64,000 nucleotides of DNA from Leucobacter triazinivorans (GCF_004208635.1 NZ_CP035806.1:620001-684000), one strand, 5' to 3'. Positions 19,145-28,269 are shown, counted from the stretch's first letter. The notes: generated by a model not told the origin, from the sequence alone. Translations and numbers: made by a program.

Positions 19145-20083
19145 TCACGACTCCGAGAAGGTGCGCCGGTACTCCGTCGGGGTGGTCCCGAGCACGCGCC
19201 GGAAGTAGCGCCGCAGATTGGTCGCGGTGCCGAGACCGACCGTCGCGGCGATCTCCTCGATCGCGAGATCCGTCTCCTCGAGCAGCTCGCGGGCCCGGTC
19301 GACGCGCGCCCGCATGATCCACTGCATCGGCGTATAGCCGGTCTCATCGCGGAATCGGCGGGAGAAGGTGCGTGGAGACACGCTCGCATGCCCCGCGAGG
19401 CGCTCGATCGTCAGGGGCTCGCCGAGGCGGCGCAGGGCCCACTCCCGCGTGCGCGTGAAACGCTCCCCGTGCGACTCCGGGACGCTCTGGGGCACGTACT
19501 GGGCCTGGCCGCCGCTGCGATACGGCGCGGCGACAAGGCGCCGGGCCGCATGATTCGCGCCGGCCACCCCCGCCTCCTTGCGCAGGATGTGCAGGCAGAG
19601 ATCGATCCCCGACGCCGCCCCGGCCGAGGTGAGCACGGATCCCTCGTCGACGAAGAGCACGCGGTCGTCCACCTGCACCTGCGGGTAGCGCTCCGCGAGG
19701 CTCCGGGCGTAGTGCCAGTGCGTCGTGGCGCGGCGGCCGTCGAGCAGTCCCGTCTCGGCGAGCGCGAAGGCGCCGGTCGAGATCGCGGCGAGCCGTGCCC
19801 CGCGCTCATGCGCGCGCTGCAGCGCGCGGGTGAGCGCCTCCGGCGGACGCTCGCGATCCGGATACCGGTATCCCGGCACGAACACGAGGTCCGCCTCCTC
19901 CAGCGCCTCGAGCCCGTGCGCGACGTGATATGACAGGCCGTCGCCGCCGGCGATGAGCCCGGGCCGTACCCCGCAGACGTCGACGGAGTAGGGCATGCTG
20001 GCACGGGTCGTGAAGACCTGGGCCGGGATGCCGACGTCGAGAGGCTTCGCCCCCTCGAGCACGACGACTGCGACTCGCCTCAT
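19145..20083 (-). CDS. GlxA-type AraC family transcriptional regulator
   Basis: Protein of 312 residues. The N-terminal DJ-1/PfpI domain (about 3-165) keeps the fold, but the nucleophile elbow reads AISTGAFALAETGLL without Cys, so it is a sensor and not an enzyme. The C-terminal AraC double HTH (about 215-305) has LAGHASVSPRTFSRRFRDETG and EEIAATVGLGTATNLRRYFRR. The ligand is unknown; the nearest possible targets are gap and the divergent HerA-like gene. A TACACT box ends 8 nt before the ATG, a leaderless-type layout. Confidence 0.88.
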   Translation of the reverse strand: MRRVAVVVLEGAKPLDVGIPAQVFTTRASMPYSVDVCGVRPGLIAGGDGLSYHVAHGLEALEEADLVFVPGYRYPDRERPPEALTRALQRAHERGARLAAISTGAFALAETGLLDGRRATTHWHYARSLAERYPQVQVDDRVLFVDEGSVLTSAGAASGIDLCLHILRKEAGVAGANHAARRLVAAPYRSGGQAQYVPQSVPESHGERFTRTREWALRRLGEPLTIERLAGHASVSPRTFSRRFRDETGYTPMQWIMRARVDRARELLEETDLAIEEIAATVGLGTATNLRRYFRRVLGTTPTEYRRTFSES

Positions 20084-20091
20084 GGTGCCTC

Positions 20092-20097
20092 AGTGTA
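20092..20097 (-). promoter_or_regulatory. candidate -10 box (GlxA-type regulator)
   Basis: TACACT, then 8 nt, then ATG on the minus strand. It lies about 25 bp from the divergent TAAGAT box of the HerA-like gene. Confidence 0.4.
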
Positions 20098-20119
20098 TCG
20101 GGGCGCTCCTCCGCCCTCG

Positions 20120-20125
20120 TAAGAT
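20120..20125 (+). promoter_or_regulatory. -10 box of a leaderless promoter (HerA-like gene)
   Basis: TAAGAT, then GGGGCC, then ATG. Gap of 6 nt. Confidence 0.5.
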
Positions 20126-20131
20126 GGGGCC

Positions 20132-21250
20132 ATGCCCGCACAGATGCCCATCGGCACTCGACTCGCCAGCGCCGATGCCGAACCGCTCGTCGACACCGGG
20201 GAGCCGGCCGCACTGCACGCGCCGCGCCTCAACCGCCACACGTTCTGGTGCGGGCAGAGCGGCTCCGGCAAGACCTACGCCCTGGGCGTGCTGCTCGAGC
20301 AGGTGCTGCTGCACACGCGACTCCCGATCGTGGTGCTCGATCCCAACTCCGATTTCGTCCACCTGGGCAGTGTGCACGAGGGCACCTCTGAAGAGGCTGC
20401 GGCGGAGCTCGCGCAGCGCGATATCCGGGTGCTGCACTCGGCACCGCCGCGCGACGGCGACGGCGACCGGCTGCGCGTGCGCTTCGTCGACATGGACGTG
20501 AGATCCCGCGCTGCGGTGCTGCAGATGGATCCCGTGCGCGACGCCGACGACTTCAACGCGGTGCTGCGCGTCGAGGCCGACTTGCTCAACCACCTCGACC
20601 GCCCGCTCGTCGAGTGGCTGCGCGAGAGCGGCGACCCTTCGGCGGATCGGATCGCAACGCTGCTCGAGAATCTCGGCATCTCCGACTGGGATCTCTGGGC
20701 CTACGGCGAGCGCGACGTCACCGACGTGATCAACGACCGGGCCGATGCGACGGTGGTCGACCTCGGCCGCTTCTCGTCGGCGGAGCAGATGCGCACGGCC
20801 GCGCTCGCCGTGCTCGACCGGCTGTGGGCGCAGCGCGAGGAGCGCGTCGGGCGCCTCATCGTGATCGACGAGGCGCACAATCTCTGCTCCCCCGACGCCG
20901 CAACGCCGCTCGAGCGCCTGCTCGCGGAACGCATCATCCAGATCGCGGCCGAGGGCCGCAAGTACGGCATCTGGCTGCTGCTGTCGACGCAGCGCCCGTC
21001 GAAGCTCCACCCGAACGTCATCTCGCAGTGCGACAACCTCGCACTCATGAAGATGAGCTCGGCGAGGGATCTCGCGGAACTGGCTCAGATCTTCGGGTTC
21101 GCGCCCCAGGATCTGCTGGAGCGCGCCCCGTCGTTCGCGCAGGGCCAAGCGCTCTTCGCCGGCGGCTTCTCACCCGAGCCGCAGCTCGTGCAGATGGGGG
21201 CCCGCCTCACGCGGGAGGGCGGCTCGGACGTGCCGATCGAACTCCGCTGA
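20132..21250 (+). CDS. HerA/VirB4-like AAA ATPase (helicase HerA central domain)
   Basis: Protein of 372 residues with Walker A GQSGSGKT (41-48), Walker B LIVIDEAHN (about 241-249), a sensor-like LLLSTQRPSKLHPNVISQCDNLALMKM segment and an arginine-rich C-terminus. This is the FtsK/HerA superfamily core without a clear HAS barrel or transmembrane part, so it should be a soluble hexameric DNA-pumping or remodelling ATPase. No NurA nuclease or conjugation genes are adjacent. It could be part of an orphan DNA-processing or defence function; its real role is unknown. Leaderless promoter. Confidence 0.8.
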   Translation: MPAQMPIGTRLASADAEPLVDTGEPAALHAPRLNRHTFWCGQSGSGKTYALGVLLEQVLLHTRLPIVVLDPNSDFVHLGSVHEGTSEEAAAELAQRDIRVLHSAPPRDGDGDRLRVRFVDMDVRSRAAVLQMDPVRDADDFNAVLRVEADLLNHLDRPLVEWLRESGDPSADRIATLLENLGISDWDLWAYGERDVTDVINDRADATVVDLGRFSSAEQMRTAALAVLDRLWAQREERVGRLIVIDEAHNLCSPDAATPLERLLAERIIQIAAEGRKYGIWLLLSTQRPSKLHPNVISQCDNLALMKMSSARDLAELAQIFGFAPQDLLERAPSFAQGQALFAGGFSPEPQLVQMGARLTREGGSDVPIELR

Positions 21251-21315
21251 ACCGGACGGCGCGTCGGGCCGCGGCAGGGCCGTGAGCGGCTGCGCACATC
21301 GGGGGCGCGAATGCG

Positions 21316-22677
21316 CTACGGGTGCAATGGACGGATGAGCCGATGCCCGACCGCACGCCGACGCTCCGCGGACCAGAGCGCGATGCGCAGATCGACGGCG
21401 CCCATCGGCGACAGCGGATCCCGACCGCTCAGCTCGCGAATGCGCTTCAGCCTGTGCCGCACCGTGTTGACGTGCACGAACAACCGATCCGCGGTCTCCT
21501 GCAGGCGCTGATCCGAGGCGAGGAAGGCCGCGAGAGTCTTCACGAGGTCCCCGCGTCCGAGCTCATCGGCCTCGACGATCGGGGTCATCAACTGCTCGAT
21601 GAAGGGGTCGAGCCGCTCGCTGGGCTGCTGTTCGAGGAGCGCCCCGAGCGATGCCAGCTGACTGGGCCCGGCCACGCCTCCCCGGCTTCGCGCGAGCCGC
21701 AGCGCCGACCTCGACTCGTTGAGGGCGCGCCGCAGTTCACCGATCTCCACCACGGAGCTGAATCCGCACACGAGTCCGAGTTCACGCAACGAGGTCTCGG
21801 ATCCCGGTGCGTCGATCACCAGGACCTCGTGCGCGGTGACCCCGATGAGCGCGCCCTGCCAGCGACGCCCGAGCGCCCCCTCGCTTCCGCTCGGCCAGCT
21901 GGAGACCCGCAGCCGCTCCTGATCGAGCCCCCGCGACAGGATCTCCGGCAGGATCGCCGCCGGAAGCGCCAGTCCTCCGGCGATCAGATCGAGCAGCTGC
22001 CCCAGGCGCAGCTGCTGCTCGGACGACTCCCGCGCGTGCTCCAGACCGGAGAACTCGAGCACGCTCTGCAGCTGCTCGACGAACTCATCCGACACGCCGC
22101 CCGGCTCGCCCAGCCACTCGAGACCGCGATCGGATCCGGCCCGACTCAGGCGACCGCCGAGCGCTTCCCCGGCTTCCCGCAGCAGATCGTCTTCGCTCGC
22201 CCCCTCCCTGGCCGTTGCCAGGAGGCGGGAGAGCAGCGCGGTCTCCCGCTTCCTCGCCTCGCCCTCGATCTCACTCCGTCGCCTCAACACCGTGTCGTTC
22301 ACCGCCAGGAACGGCACGCCGTGATCGAGCAGCAGCAGCGGCATGCCCGCTCGCTCGCACGCCGCGACGAGCTCGCCCGGAGGTGCGAGGTGCACCTCCC
22401 CGAGTCCCAAGGCGATCCCGGCGACGCGCGCCTCCGACAGGGCTGCGACGAACGTCTCGGCAGAGCGGGGACGCACGAGCGCACTGCCCAGCGTGCAGAC
22501 GAGCTCGTGGCGGCGAAGATGCGGTCTCGGATCGATCTGTTCGGTCGCGTGCACCCAGGAGATCCGGCGCGCTGCTGCCCCCTCCGGCAGGACAGCCGCC
22601 GTGATCTCGAGCGTGCCGTCCGTGATCAGGTCGCCTATCGTGACGAGCGCGCCAGACGCCGCAGCATCGAGGATCAT
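21316..22677 (-). CDS. PucR family transcriptional regulator
   Basis: Protein of 453 residues. The N-terminal PucR sensor domain (about 12-130) is followed by a GGDEF-like middle and a C-terminal helix-turn-helix, TLAAFLASDQRLQETADRLFVHVNTVRHRLKRI, typical of PucR/CdaR activators. It is divergent from the permease-SDR-SDR-ureohydrolase-deacetylase cluster and is the obvious regulator of it. PucR proteins commonly sense purine-breakdown or amino-acid-like catabolites. The ATG at 22675-22677 has a TACAAT -10 box exactly 6 nt upstream. Confidence 0.88.
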   Translation of the reverse strand: MILDAAASGALVTIGDLITDGTLEITAAVLPEGAAARRISWVHATEQIDPRPHLRRHELVCTLGSALVRPRSAETFVAALSEARVAGIALGLGEVHLAPPGELVAACERAGMPLLLLDHGVPFLAVNDTVLRRRSEIEGEARKRETALLSRLLATAREGASEDDLLREAGEALGGRLSRAGSDRGLEWLGEPGGVSDEFVEQLQSVLEFSGLEHARESSEQQLRLGQLLDLIAGGLALPAAILPEILSRGLDQERLRVSSWPSGSEGALGRRWQGALIGVTAHEVLVIDAPGSETSLRELGLVCGFSSVVEIGELRRALNESRSALRLARSRGGVAGPSQLASLGALLEQQPSERLDPFIEQLMTPIVEADELGRGDLVKTLAAFLASDQRLQETADRLFVHVNTVRHRLKRIRELSGRDPLSPMGAVDLRIALWSAERRRAVGHRLIRPLHP

Positions 22678-22683
22678 GGATAG

Positions 22684-22700
22684 ATTGTACCTTCATACAA
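22684..22700 (-). promoter_or_regulatory. pucR leaderless promoter with overlapping palindrome
   Basis: TACAAT (22684-22689, minus strand) lies 6 nt before the pucR ATG and overlaps the inverted repeat TTGTA-N6-TACAA (22685-22700). This suggests autoregulation or a shared operator for the divergent cluster. Confidence 0.5.
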
Positions 22701-22802
22701 CCATTTCGGCGCAAGTTAGAGGTACTTCCCCTTGTAGTCACACCAAGAGTGGAGAAGTGCATAATGATTGCGTTCGCCTCGTCCTGGCCAAAGGAGACCA
22801 TC

Positions 22803-24296
22803 TTGACTACGAGCACCGCTCGCCCGGCAGCGGGCACGAACACGCTGCGCAGAGAGTTCAGCTTCGGCGCCGCATTCGCCTTCGCGTTCGCATTCATCTC
22901 CCCGATCGTTGCGCTCTACGGCATCTTCGGTCTCGCCATCGCCACCGCGGGGCCCTCGTTCTGGTGGGGCTTCCTGATCGTCTTCGCCGGGCAGTTCCTC
23001 GTGGCGCTGGTCTTCGCGATGCTGGTCTCGAAGTGGCCGCTCGAGGGGTCGATCTACCAGTGGGCCAACCGTCTGCTGGGCGCAGGATTCGGCTGGTTCG
23101 CGGGCTGGTTCTACATCTGGACACTGGTGATCGCCATGGCCACGGTCGCGCTGGGAGCCGCGGGGTTCATCGCGAACATCATCGGCATGCACGGCGCGAG
23201 CGGCACCCAGATCGCACTGATCGCGTTCATCGTCCTGGTGCTCGGCACCGTGATCAATCTCTCGGGTCGCGGGATCCTCAAGGGGTTCATGATCGCGAGC
23301 ATCATTGCGGAAGTCATCGGCTCCATCGGGCTGGGAATCTGGCTGCTCATCGCGCACCGCGAGCACGACCTCTCGATCCTGTTCGACGGAGGAGCGAGCA
23401 TCGGCGCGTCGGAGGGGTTCTTCTCGCTCGGAGGCCCGTTCCTGCTCGCGATCGTGTTCATCGGATTCTCCTTCGTCGGATTCGAGAGCGCAGGGTCGAT
23501 CGCCGAGGAGGTCCACGAGCCCCGCCGCAATCTGCCGAAGGCCGTGCTCTTCTCGATCAGCTTCATCGCCGCGGTCGTCATGTTCTCGAGCCTCGCGATC
23601 ATCCTCGCAACGCCGGAGAACGCCACCGAGCTCCCCGACTACGACGTGGATCCGGTATACGCCGTGCTCACCGCGCAGCTGGGCTCGCACCTCGCGATCC
23701 CCATCCAGGCGCTCTTCGCCATCGGTTTCGTGGCCAGCTTCCTCGCCCTCCAGACCTCCGCCTCCCGCCTCATCTGGGCCAAGGCGCGAGATCGCGCACT
23801 GCCGTTCTCGAACGCGCTGTCGCGGCTCAGCCGCACGCAGCGCCAGCCCGTGGGCCCGATCCTCATCACCACGGCGATCGGCACCGCCCTCTTCCTCCTG
23901 AGCAACGTCGCCGAGAACCTGTACACGATGATGGTGAACTTCACCTCGGGCGGCTTCTACCTGAGCTTCCTCTTCCCCGTGTTCGCGTTCGCCGTCGCCG
24001 TGGTGCGCCGGCGCTGGCGCCCCGGGCCGTTCTCGATCGGCCGGTGGACCGGAGTCGTCGCGATCGCCGCACTGGTGTGGGTGGTGCTCGAGCTCGTGAA
24101 CATCGCCTGGCCCCGCGCGGTCAACGGCAACACCTGGCTCGACTGGTCGGTGATCCTGGGCGCAGCGGCGCTCACGATCGTGGGCGGGGTGATCTATGCG
24201 CGCGTACGCGGTCGGATCGAGAATGTCGAGACGTCAGCGGTGGTCGTCGATGCAGATGCGGGCGATGCGGCGCGGGATCTCGAGGAGCCGCGATGA
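22803..24296 (+). CDS. APC superfamily amino acid/amine permease
   Basis: Protein of about 497 residues with 12 predicted membrane helices (N-terminal FSFGAAFAFAFAFISPIVALYG; GFSFVGFESAGSIAEEVHEP is the APC helix 6/loop signature). It imports an amino acid, amine or related solute by proton symport. A TTG start at 22803-22805 is chosen because AAAGGAG lies exactly 6 nt upstream; the in-frame upstream ATG has no ribosome site. First gene of a five-gene cluster whose later members suggest a guanidino- or amide-type substrate. The stop overlaps the next ATG. Confidence 0.9.
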   Translation: MTTSTARPAAGTNTLRREFSFGAAFAFAFAFISPIVALYGIFGLAIATAGPSFWWGFLIVFAGQFLVALVFAMLVSKWPLEGSIYQWANRLLGAGFGWFAGWFYIWTLVIAMATVALGAAGFIANIIGMHGASGTQIALIAFIVLVLGTVINLSGRGILKGFMIASIIAEVIGSIGLGIWLLIAHREHDLSILFDGGASIGASEGFFSLGGPFLLAIVFIGFSFVGFESAGSIAEEVHEPRRNLPKAVLFSISFIAAVVMFSSLAIILATPENATELPDYDVDPVYAVLTAQLGSHLAIPIQALFAIGFVASFLALQTSASRLIWAKARDRALPFSNALSRLSRTQRQPVGPILITTAIGTALFLLSNVAENLYTMMVNFTSGGFYLSFLFPVFAFAVAVVRRRWRPGPFSIGRWTGVVAIAALVWVVLELVNIAWPRAVNGNTWLDWSVILGAAALTIVGGVIYARVRGRIENVETSAVVVDADAGDAARDLEEPR

Positions 24297-24985
24297 GCCG
24301 GGTCGCAGTGGTGACGGGCGCCGCAGGGGGCGTGGGATCCGCCGTATCGCGACGACTGCGCGGCGCCGGGTGGCTGGTCGCCGGCGTGGATCGCGCACCG
24401 GCCCCCGGCGCCGATCTCTCGCTGCCGTTCGACGTGTCGGATCACCGCGAATTCGCGGCCGCCGTCGTATCGGTCGAGCGAGAGCTCGGCCCGGTCGACG
24501 CGCTGGTGAGCGCCGCGGGGCACTATGAGAGCATTCCCTTCGCTGAAGTGACCGATGACCAGGCCGAGCGGATGCTGCGGGTGCACCTGGGCGGGTTCTT
24601 CGCGGGATCCCGCGCGGTGCTGCCCGCGATGCTCGAACGCGGTACCGGCGCCATCGTCGCGATCGCGAGCGAGCTGGCGGTCGGGGGCGGCGCGCGGGAT
24701 TCGCACTACGCCGCGGCGAAGGGAGCGGTGCTCGGCGCGGCGAAGAGCCTCGCCGCCGAGGTCGCCCCCGCGGGGATCCGCGTGAACGCGGTGGCGCCCG
24801 GGCCGACCGACACCCCCATGCTGCCACCGGATTCCCCCTGGCGCGACACGGCCTACCTCTCGACGCTGCCCGCCCGTGCGCTCGCCCATCCCGACGAGGT
24901 CGCACTGTGCGTTCACTACCTGCTCGACTCGGCCGATTTCGTCACCGGTGAGACGCTGCACCCCAATTCGGGGGCGGTGATCTGA
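24293..24985 (+). CDS. SDR family NAD(P)-dependent oxidoreductase (first of two)
   Basis: Short-chain dehydrogenase of 230 residues: cofactor motif TGAAGGVGSAV near the N-terminus, SAAGHYESIPFAEV, the active-site Ser in AIASELAVGGG, and Tyr/Lys in HYAAAKGAVLGAAKS (YxxxK). C-terminal VTGETLHPNSGAVI. Oxidises or reduces a hydroxyl or carbonyl group on an unknown substrate. The ATG overlaps the permease stop (ATGA) and its own stop overlaps the next SDR start, so the cluster is one operon. Confidence 0.87.
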   Translation: MSRVAVVTGAAGGVGSAVSRRLRGAGWLVAGVDRAPAPGADLSLPFDVSDHREFAAAVVSVERELGPVDALVSAAGHYESIPFAEVTDDQAERMLRVHLGGFFAGSRAVLPAMLERGTGAIVAIASELAVGGGARDSHYAAAKGAVLGAAKSLAAEVAPAGIRVNAVAPGPTDTPMLPPDSPWRDTAYLSTLPARALAHPDEVALCVHYLLDSADFVTGETLHPNSGAVI

Positions 24986-25773
24986 TGGCGCCGCTCTCCA
25001 CCTCACCGTCCTCCATTCTGCAGGGATCGAGCGCACTGGTCACGGGCGCCGCCGGCGGCCTCGGAGCGGCCCAGACGGCTGCGCTCGCCTCCGCGGGCGC
25101 CCGCGTGCTCGCCCACGCCCGGTCGCGTGGAGCAGCGCTGCAGGCCGTTCTCGAAGCGACCGGCGCGACCGGTCTCACGAAGGATCTGAGCACGCCCGAG
25201 GCGTGCCGCGAGCTGATCCGGGACGCCGTCGCCGCAGCAGGACGACTCGACGTCCTGGTCGCCAACCACGCCACCATGACGATGGGTCCGCTCGTGGACG
25301 CGGATCCCGCGGACTGGTGGCGCGTCGCGCACACCAATCTCCTCGGGACGTTCGCCATGATCCAAGAGGCCGTTCGTGTCATGCGGGAGCAGGGCAGCGG
25401 CGGGCGGATCATCGTCATCTCGAGCGAATGGGGCGTCATCGGCTGGCCCGAGGCCACCGCCTACGCGGCGTCGAAGGCCGGACTCATCTCACTCGTGAAG
25501 TGCCTCGGGCACGAACTCGCCCCGGAGGGCATCATCGTCAACGCGATCGCGCCGGGGGTGATCGATACCCCGCAGCTGAACGTCGACGCCGACGCCGCGG
25601 GCATCCCGCTCGGAGAGATGCACGATCGGTACGCCGAAGGCATCCCGCTCGGCCGCATCGGTCGCGCCGACGAAGTGGCCGCTGCGGTGGCATTCCTCGC
25701 CGACCCCGCGCTGCGCACCATGGTCGGGCAGACCATCCAGGTGAACGGCGGCTCGACCCGCAGCCGGGTCTGA
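24985..25773 (+). CDS. SDR family NAD(P)-dependent oxidoreductase (second of two)
   Basis: Short-chain dehydrogenase of 262 residues: VTGAAGGLGAAQ cofactor loop, VANHATMTMGPL (NNAG equivalent), active-site Ser in VISSEWGVIG, and YAASKAGL (YxxxK). C-terminal GQTIQVNGGSTRSRV. It differs clearly in sequence from the preceding SDR, so the pair probably performs two successive or alternative redox steps rather than being a recent duplication. Start overlaps the previous stop (TGATG). Confidence 0.87.
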   Translation: MAPLSTSPSSILQGSSALVTGAAGGLGAAQTAALASAGARVLAHARSRGAALQAVLEATGATGLTKDLSTPEACRELIRDAVAAAGRLDVLVANHATMTMGPLVDADPADWWRVAHTNLLGTFAMIQEAVRVMREQGSGGRIIVISSEWGVIGWPEATAYAASKAGLISLVKCLGHELAPEGIIVNAIAPGVIDTPQLNVDADAAGIPLGEMHDRYAEGIPLGRIGRADEVAAAVAFLADPALRTMVGQTIQVNGGSTRSRV

Positions 25774-25779
25774 CGTCGA

Positions 25780-25785
25780 TAGACT
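25780..25785 (+). promoter_or_regulatory. candidate internal -10 box before the ureohydrolase gene
   Basis: TAGACT 24 nt before the GTG start. It would give a leader of about 18 nt containing AGGA. An internal promoter could uncouple ureohydrolase expression from the upstream genes. Confidence 0.35.
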
Positions 25786-25809
25786 GCATCAAGAGAACAG
25801 GATCCTCCA

Positions 25810-26769
25810 GTGACCACCAGCTCCCCCGCCCCCGTCCCTCCGATCGACGGACAGAGGTCTCCGCGCTACGCGGGCTTCACGACCTTCGCCAGACTGCCCC
25901 GGATCGGAGACGCACCGCAGCACGACGTCGCGGTCGTCGGGGTGCCGTTCGACACCGGCGTCACCTTCCGCCCGGGCGCTCGATTCGGTCCGGGCGCCAT
26001 CCGCGAGGCGTCCCGCCTGCTCCGCCCCTACAACCCGGCGCTCGACGTCGCTCCGTTCGACTCGGTGCAGGTCGTGGACGCGGGTGATGTCGACTGCAAT
26101 CCGTTCGACATCACCACGGCGCTCCGCGAGATCGAGGCAGGCGTCGCGGCGCTGACCGAGGGGGGTCGCCCGGTCGTGGTGCTGGGCGGAGACCACACCA
26201 TCGCGCTCGCCTCGCTCCGCGCCCTGCACCGCGAGCACGGACCGATGGCGCTCGTGCATTTCGATGCGCACCTCGACACCTGGGGGCCGTACTTCGACAC
26301 GCCGGTCACGCACGGCACCCCGTTCCGGGTGGCCATCGAAGAGGGGCTGCTGCTCAAGGAGCACTCCGCGCACGTGGGGATCCGCGGTTCGCTCTACAGC
26401 GCGGAGGACCTCACCGACGATGCCGAACTCGGCTTCACCATCGTGCACGCGCGCGAGTTCCACACGACGCCGTTCACCGAGATCATCGAGCGCATCAGCA
26501 GCCGGGTCGGCGACGCTCCGCTCTACATCTCCATCGACATCGACGTGCTGGATCCCGCCCACGCCCCGGGCACCGGAACGCCGGAGGCCGGAGGGCTGAC
26601 CAGTCGCGAGCTCCTCGAGCTGCTCCGCGGCCTGCGCGACAAGCACCTCGTGGGAGCGGACGTGGTCGAGGTGGCGCCGGCCTACGATCATGCGAGCATC
26701 ACGGCGGTCGCAGCGGCCCACTGCGCCTACGACCTGGTGTCGATCATGAGCGGTCGTGTGAGCGCATGA
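25810..26769 (+). CDS. agmatinase/guanidinobutyrase-family ureohydrolase
   Basis: Mn-dependent ureohydrolase of 319 residues that splits urea from a guanidino compound. All family metal motifs are present: GGDHT (about 126), HFDAHLDT (about 150) and [19 protein letters not shown] (about 240). The fold is that of agmatinase, guanidinobutyrase and guanidinopropionase; the substrate among these (or an unlisted guanidino acid) cannot be told by eye. GTG start at 25810-25812. Neighbours (APC permease, two dehydrogenases, amide-type hydrolase) fit uptake and degradation of a modified guanidino compound. No urease is seen in the window. Confidence 0.9.
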   Translation: MTTSSPAPVPPIDGQRSPRYAGFTTFARLPRIGDAPQHDVAVVGVPFDTGVTFRPGARFGPGAIREASRLLRPYNPALDVAPFDSVQVVDAGDVDCNPFDITTALREIEAGVAALTEGGRPVVVLGGDHTIALASLRALHREHGPMALVHFDAHLDTWGPYFDTPVTHGTPFRVAIEEGLLLKEHSAHVGIRGSLYSAEDLTDDAELGFTIVHAREFHTTPFTEIIERISSRVGDAPLYISIDIDVLDPAHAPGTGTPEAGGLTSRELLELLRGLRDKHLVGADVVEVAPAYDHASITAVAAAHCAYDLVSIMSGRVSA

Positions 26770-27719
26770 CCCGACTCGCGGCGACCGGGTCGCCGGACCC
26801 GCCGATCGGCTGGCCCGGCACTGCGCGTTGCGCGGCCTCCTTCTCGTTCGACGTCGACGGCGAGTCGGCCGCTCTCGCTGCGGCGCCGGCCACCGCCCGG
26901 AGCATGAGCGCGATGACGCATCAGGCGTACGGACCTCGCGTCGGCGTGCGCCGGATCCTCGACATCCTCGAGCGAACGGGCGTGCGCAGCACCTTCTTCG
27001 TTCCGGGGCTGACCGCCGATCTGCATCCCCGCGCCGTGCGCGACATCGCGGCTGCCGGGCACGAGATCGCCCACCACGGCTACCATCATCTGAAGCCGAG
27101 CGGTCTGAGTCCTGTCGAACAGGCCGAGCAGTTGGATCGCGGCAGCGATGCGCTGGAGCGCCTCACCGGCGAACGACCGGTCGGATATCGCGCACCGATG
27201 TGGGATCTCTCGTGGGAGATGCCCGAGCTGCTCGCGGAACGCGGCTTCCGCTACGACTCCAGCCTGATGGACGACGACTCCCCCTACGTCCTCTCGACGG
27301 CGGGCGTGCGAGGCTCGGCGGAGGCCGAGGGCCCCGCCGAGCAGACGATCGTCGAGATCCCGATCCAGTGGTCGCTCGACGACTGGGAGCAGTACTGCTT
27401 CCTGCCTGAGGTCACTGAGCTCGGCCCCATTCAGACCCCGGCGCACGCGATCGAGCTCTGGCGCAGCGAGCTCGAGGGGGTACGTCGCTTCGGCGGATGC
27501 TGGGTGCTCACCAACCACCCGTTCCTCTCGGGGCGGCCGGGCCGCGCCGCCGCACTCGAGGACCTCATCGCGGAGGTGGCGGGACTGCAGGACGTGTGGC
27601 TGGCGTCGCTGCTCGAGATCGCCGAGCACGTGGAATCGCTGGCCCCGGCACCCCGGACGATCGATCGGAGCACGCCTCGCCGATCTGAGACGGGCGGCGG
27701 CAGGCCCTCGCCGATGTGA
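26766..27719 (+). CDS. polysaccharide deacetylase-like hydrolase, HpPgdA/cyclic-imidase type
   Basis: Protein of 317 residues with a NodB/CE4 fold: motif 1 SFDVDGES, motif 2 AHHGYHH, motif 3 YRAPMWDLS, then [10 protein letters not shown] and [11 protein letters not shown]. The closest remembered relatives are H. pylori PgdA and the cyclic imide hydrolases/PuuE allantoinases, which cut C-N bonds in small molecules. No signal peptide is visible, so cell-wall deacetylation is unlikely. The start overlaps the ureohydrolase stop, so the two should act in one pathway. The substrate may be a cyclic or N-acylated intermediate. Last gene before the 3' end of ssrA. Confidence 0.82.
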   Translation: MTRLAATGSPDPPIGWPGTARCAASFSFDVDGESAALAAAPATARSMSAMTHQAYGPRVGVRRILDILERTGVRSTFFVPGLTADLHPRAVRDIAAAGHEIAHHGYHHLKPSGLSPVEQAEQLDRGSDALERLTGERPVGYRAPMWDLSWEMPELLAERGFRYDSSLMDDDSPYVLSTAGVRGSAEAEGPAEQTIVEIPIQWSLDDWEQYCFLPEVTELGPIQTPAHAIELWRSELEGVRRFGGCWVLTNHPFLSGRPGRAAALEDLIAEVAGLQDVWLASLLEIAEHVESLAPAPRTIDRSTPRRSETGGGRPSPM

Positions 27720-27727
27720 TCGGCGAG
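27707..27727 (+). terminator. candidate terminator of the PucR cluster
   Basis: Perfect 8-bp inverted repeat CTCGCCGA-TGTGA-TCGGCGAG overlapping the stop codon of the deacetylase-like gene. Confidence 0.4.
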
Positions 27728-27834
27728 CCGCGCCGGGCCGCGGGCACTCCCGAAGCCCGGATCCCCCATCGAGGCGACGCGGTCCTGCTTCCCGCCCTCG
27801 GGGCGGCTGCTCACAGCGCGTGATGCGAATGCTC

Positions 27835-28207
27835 TGGTGGAGCCGCGGGGAATCGAACCCCGGTCCACTTCGACGATTCCGTGCCTTCTACGAGCGTAGT
27901 TCGTGCAGACGTTCTGCTCGGCCCCATCCTTTGCCACGAACACCTAGGATGACAGGCCCAGCCTCAGTGAAAGTCCCGGTGCGCCCTGAGACGCGACGCA
28001 CCAGCAAGCCCCCTTGATGACGCCAGGAAACCGGGGCGGAGGCCCACCCGACCTGACGGACTCGGTCTTACTGCTTAGGCAGCGAGAGCGAAGTCGGTGC
28101 GCTTAGCGTTGGCACCTATGGTTTGCGAAGGGCGTTTACGAGATAACTCCGCGTCCTCGGCCCGCTTCTCACAGTCTCAAATCGACGTGTCGAAACCGAT
28201 CGGCCCC
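27835..28207 (-). ncRNA. ssrA: transfer-messenger RNA (tmRNA)
   Basis: About 373 nt on the minus strand. The 5' end GGGGCCGATCGGTTTCGACA pairs with the 3' CGGCTCC-ACCA to form the tRNA-like acceptor, and the T-arm is GGGGTTCGATTCCCC. The tag reading frame at 28075-28113 encodes ANAKRTDFALAA and then TAA, the expected actinobacterial proteolysis tag. It rescues stalled ribosomes together with SmpB, whose gene is 3.7 kb upstream instead of adjacent. The 3' end faces the last gene of the PucR cluster. Confidence 0.96.
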
Positions 28208-28240
28208 GTGCGATGCGCCTCGTCGGCGCAGTCTGGGGGC

Positions 28241-28269
28241 ATTCGCATCACGCGCTGTGGAATTGTCAA
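28241..28269 (-). promoter_or_regulatory. candidate ssrA promoter
   Basis: Perfect -35 TTGACA (28264-28269 on the minus strand), 17-bp spacer, weak -10 GCGAAT (28241-28246), about 34 nt upstream of mature tmRNA, leaving a short precursor for processing. A TATCCT box further upstream (near 28297) is an alternative. Confidence 0.45.

Noticed and set aside
22749..22802. Longer permease start at 22749.
   Set aside because: No ribosome site there, while the TTG at 22803 has AAAGGAG at ideal spacing directly before the conserved N-terminus.
27835..27870. Integration attachment site at the ssrA 3' end.
   Set aside because: I found no second copy of the ssrA 3' end and no integrase in the window, so island integration stays a hypothesis only.
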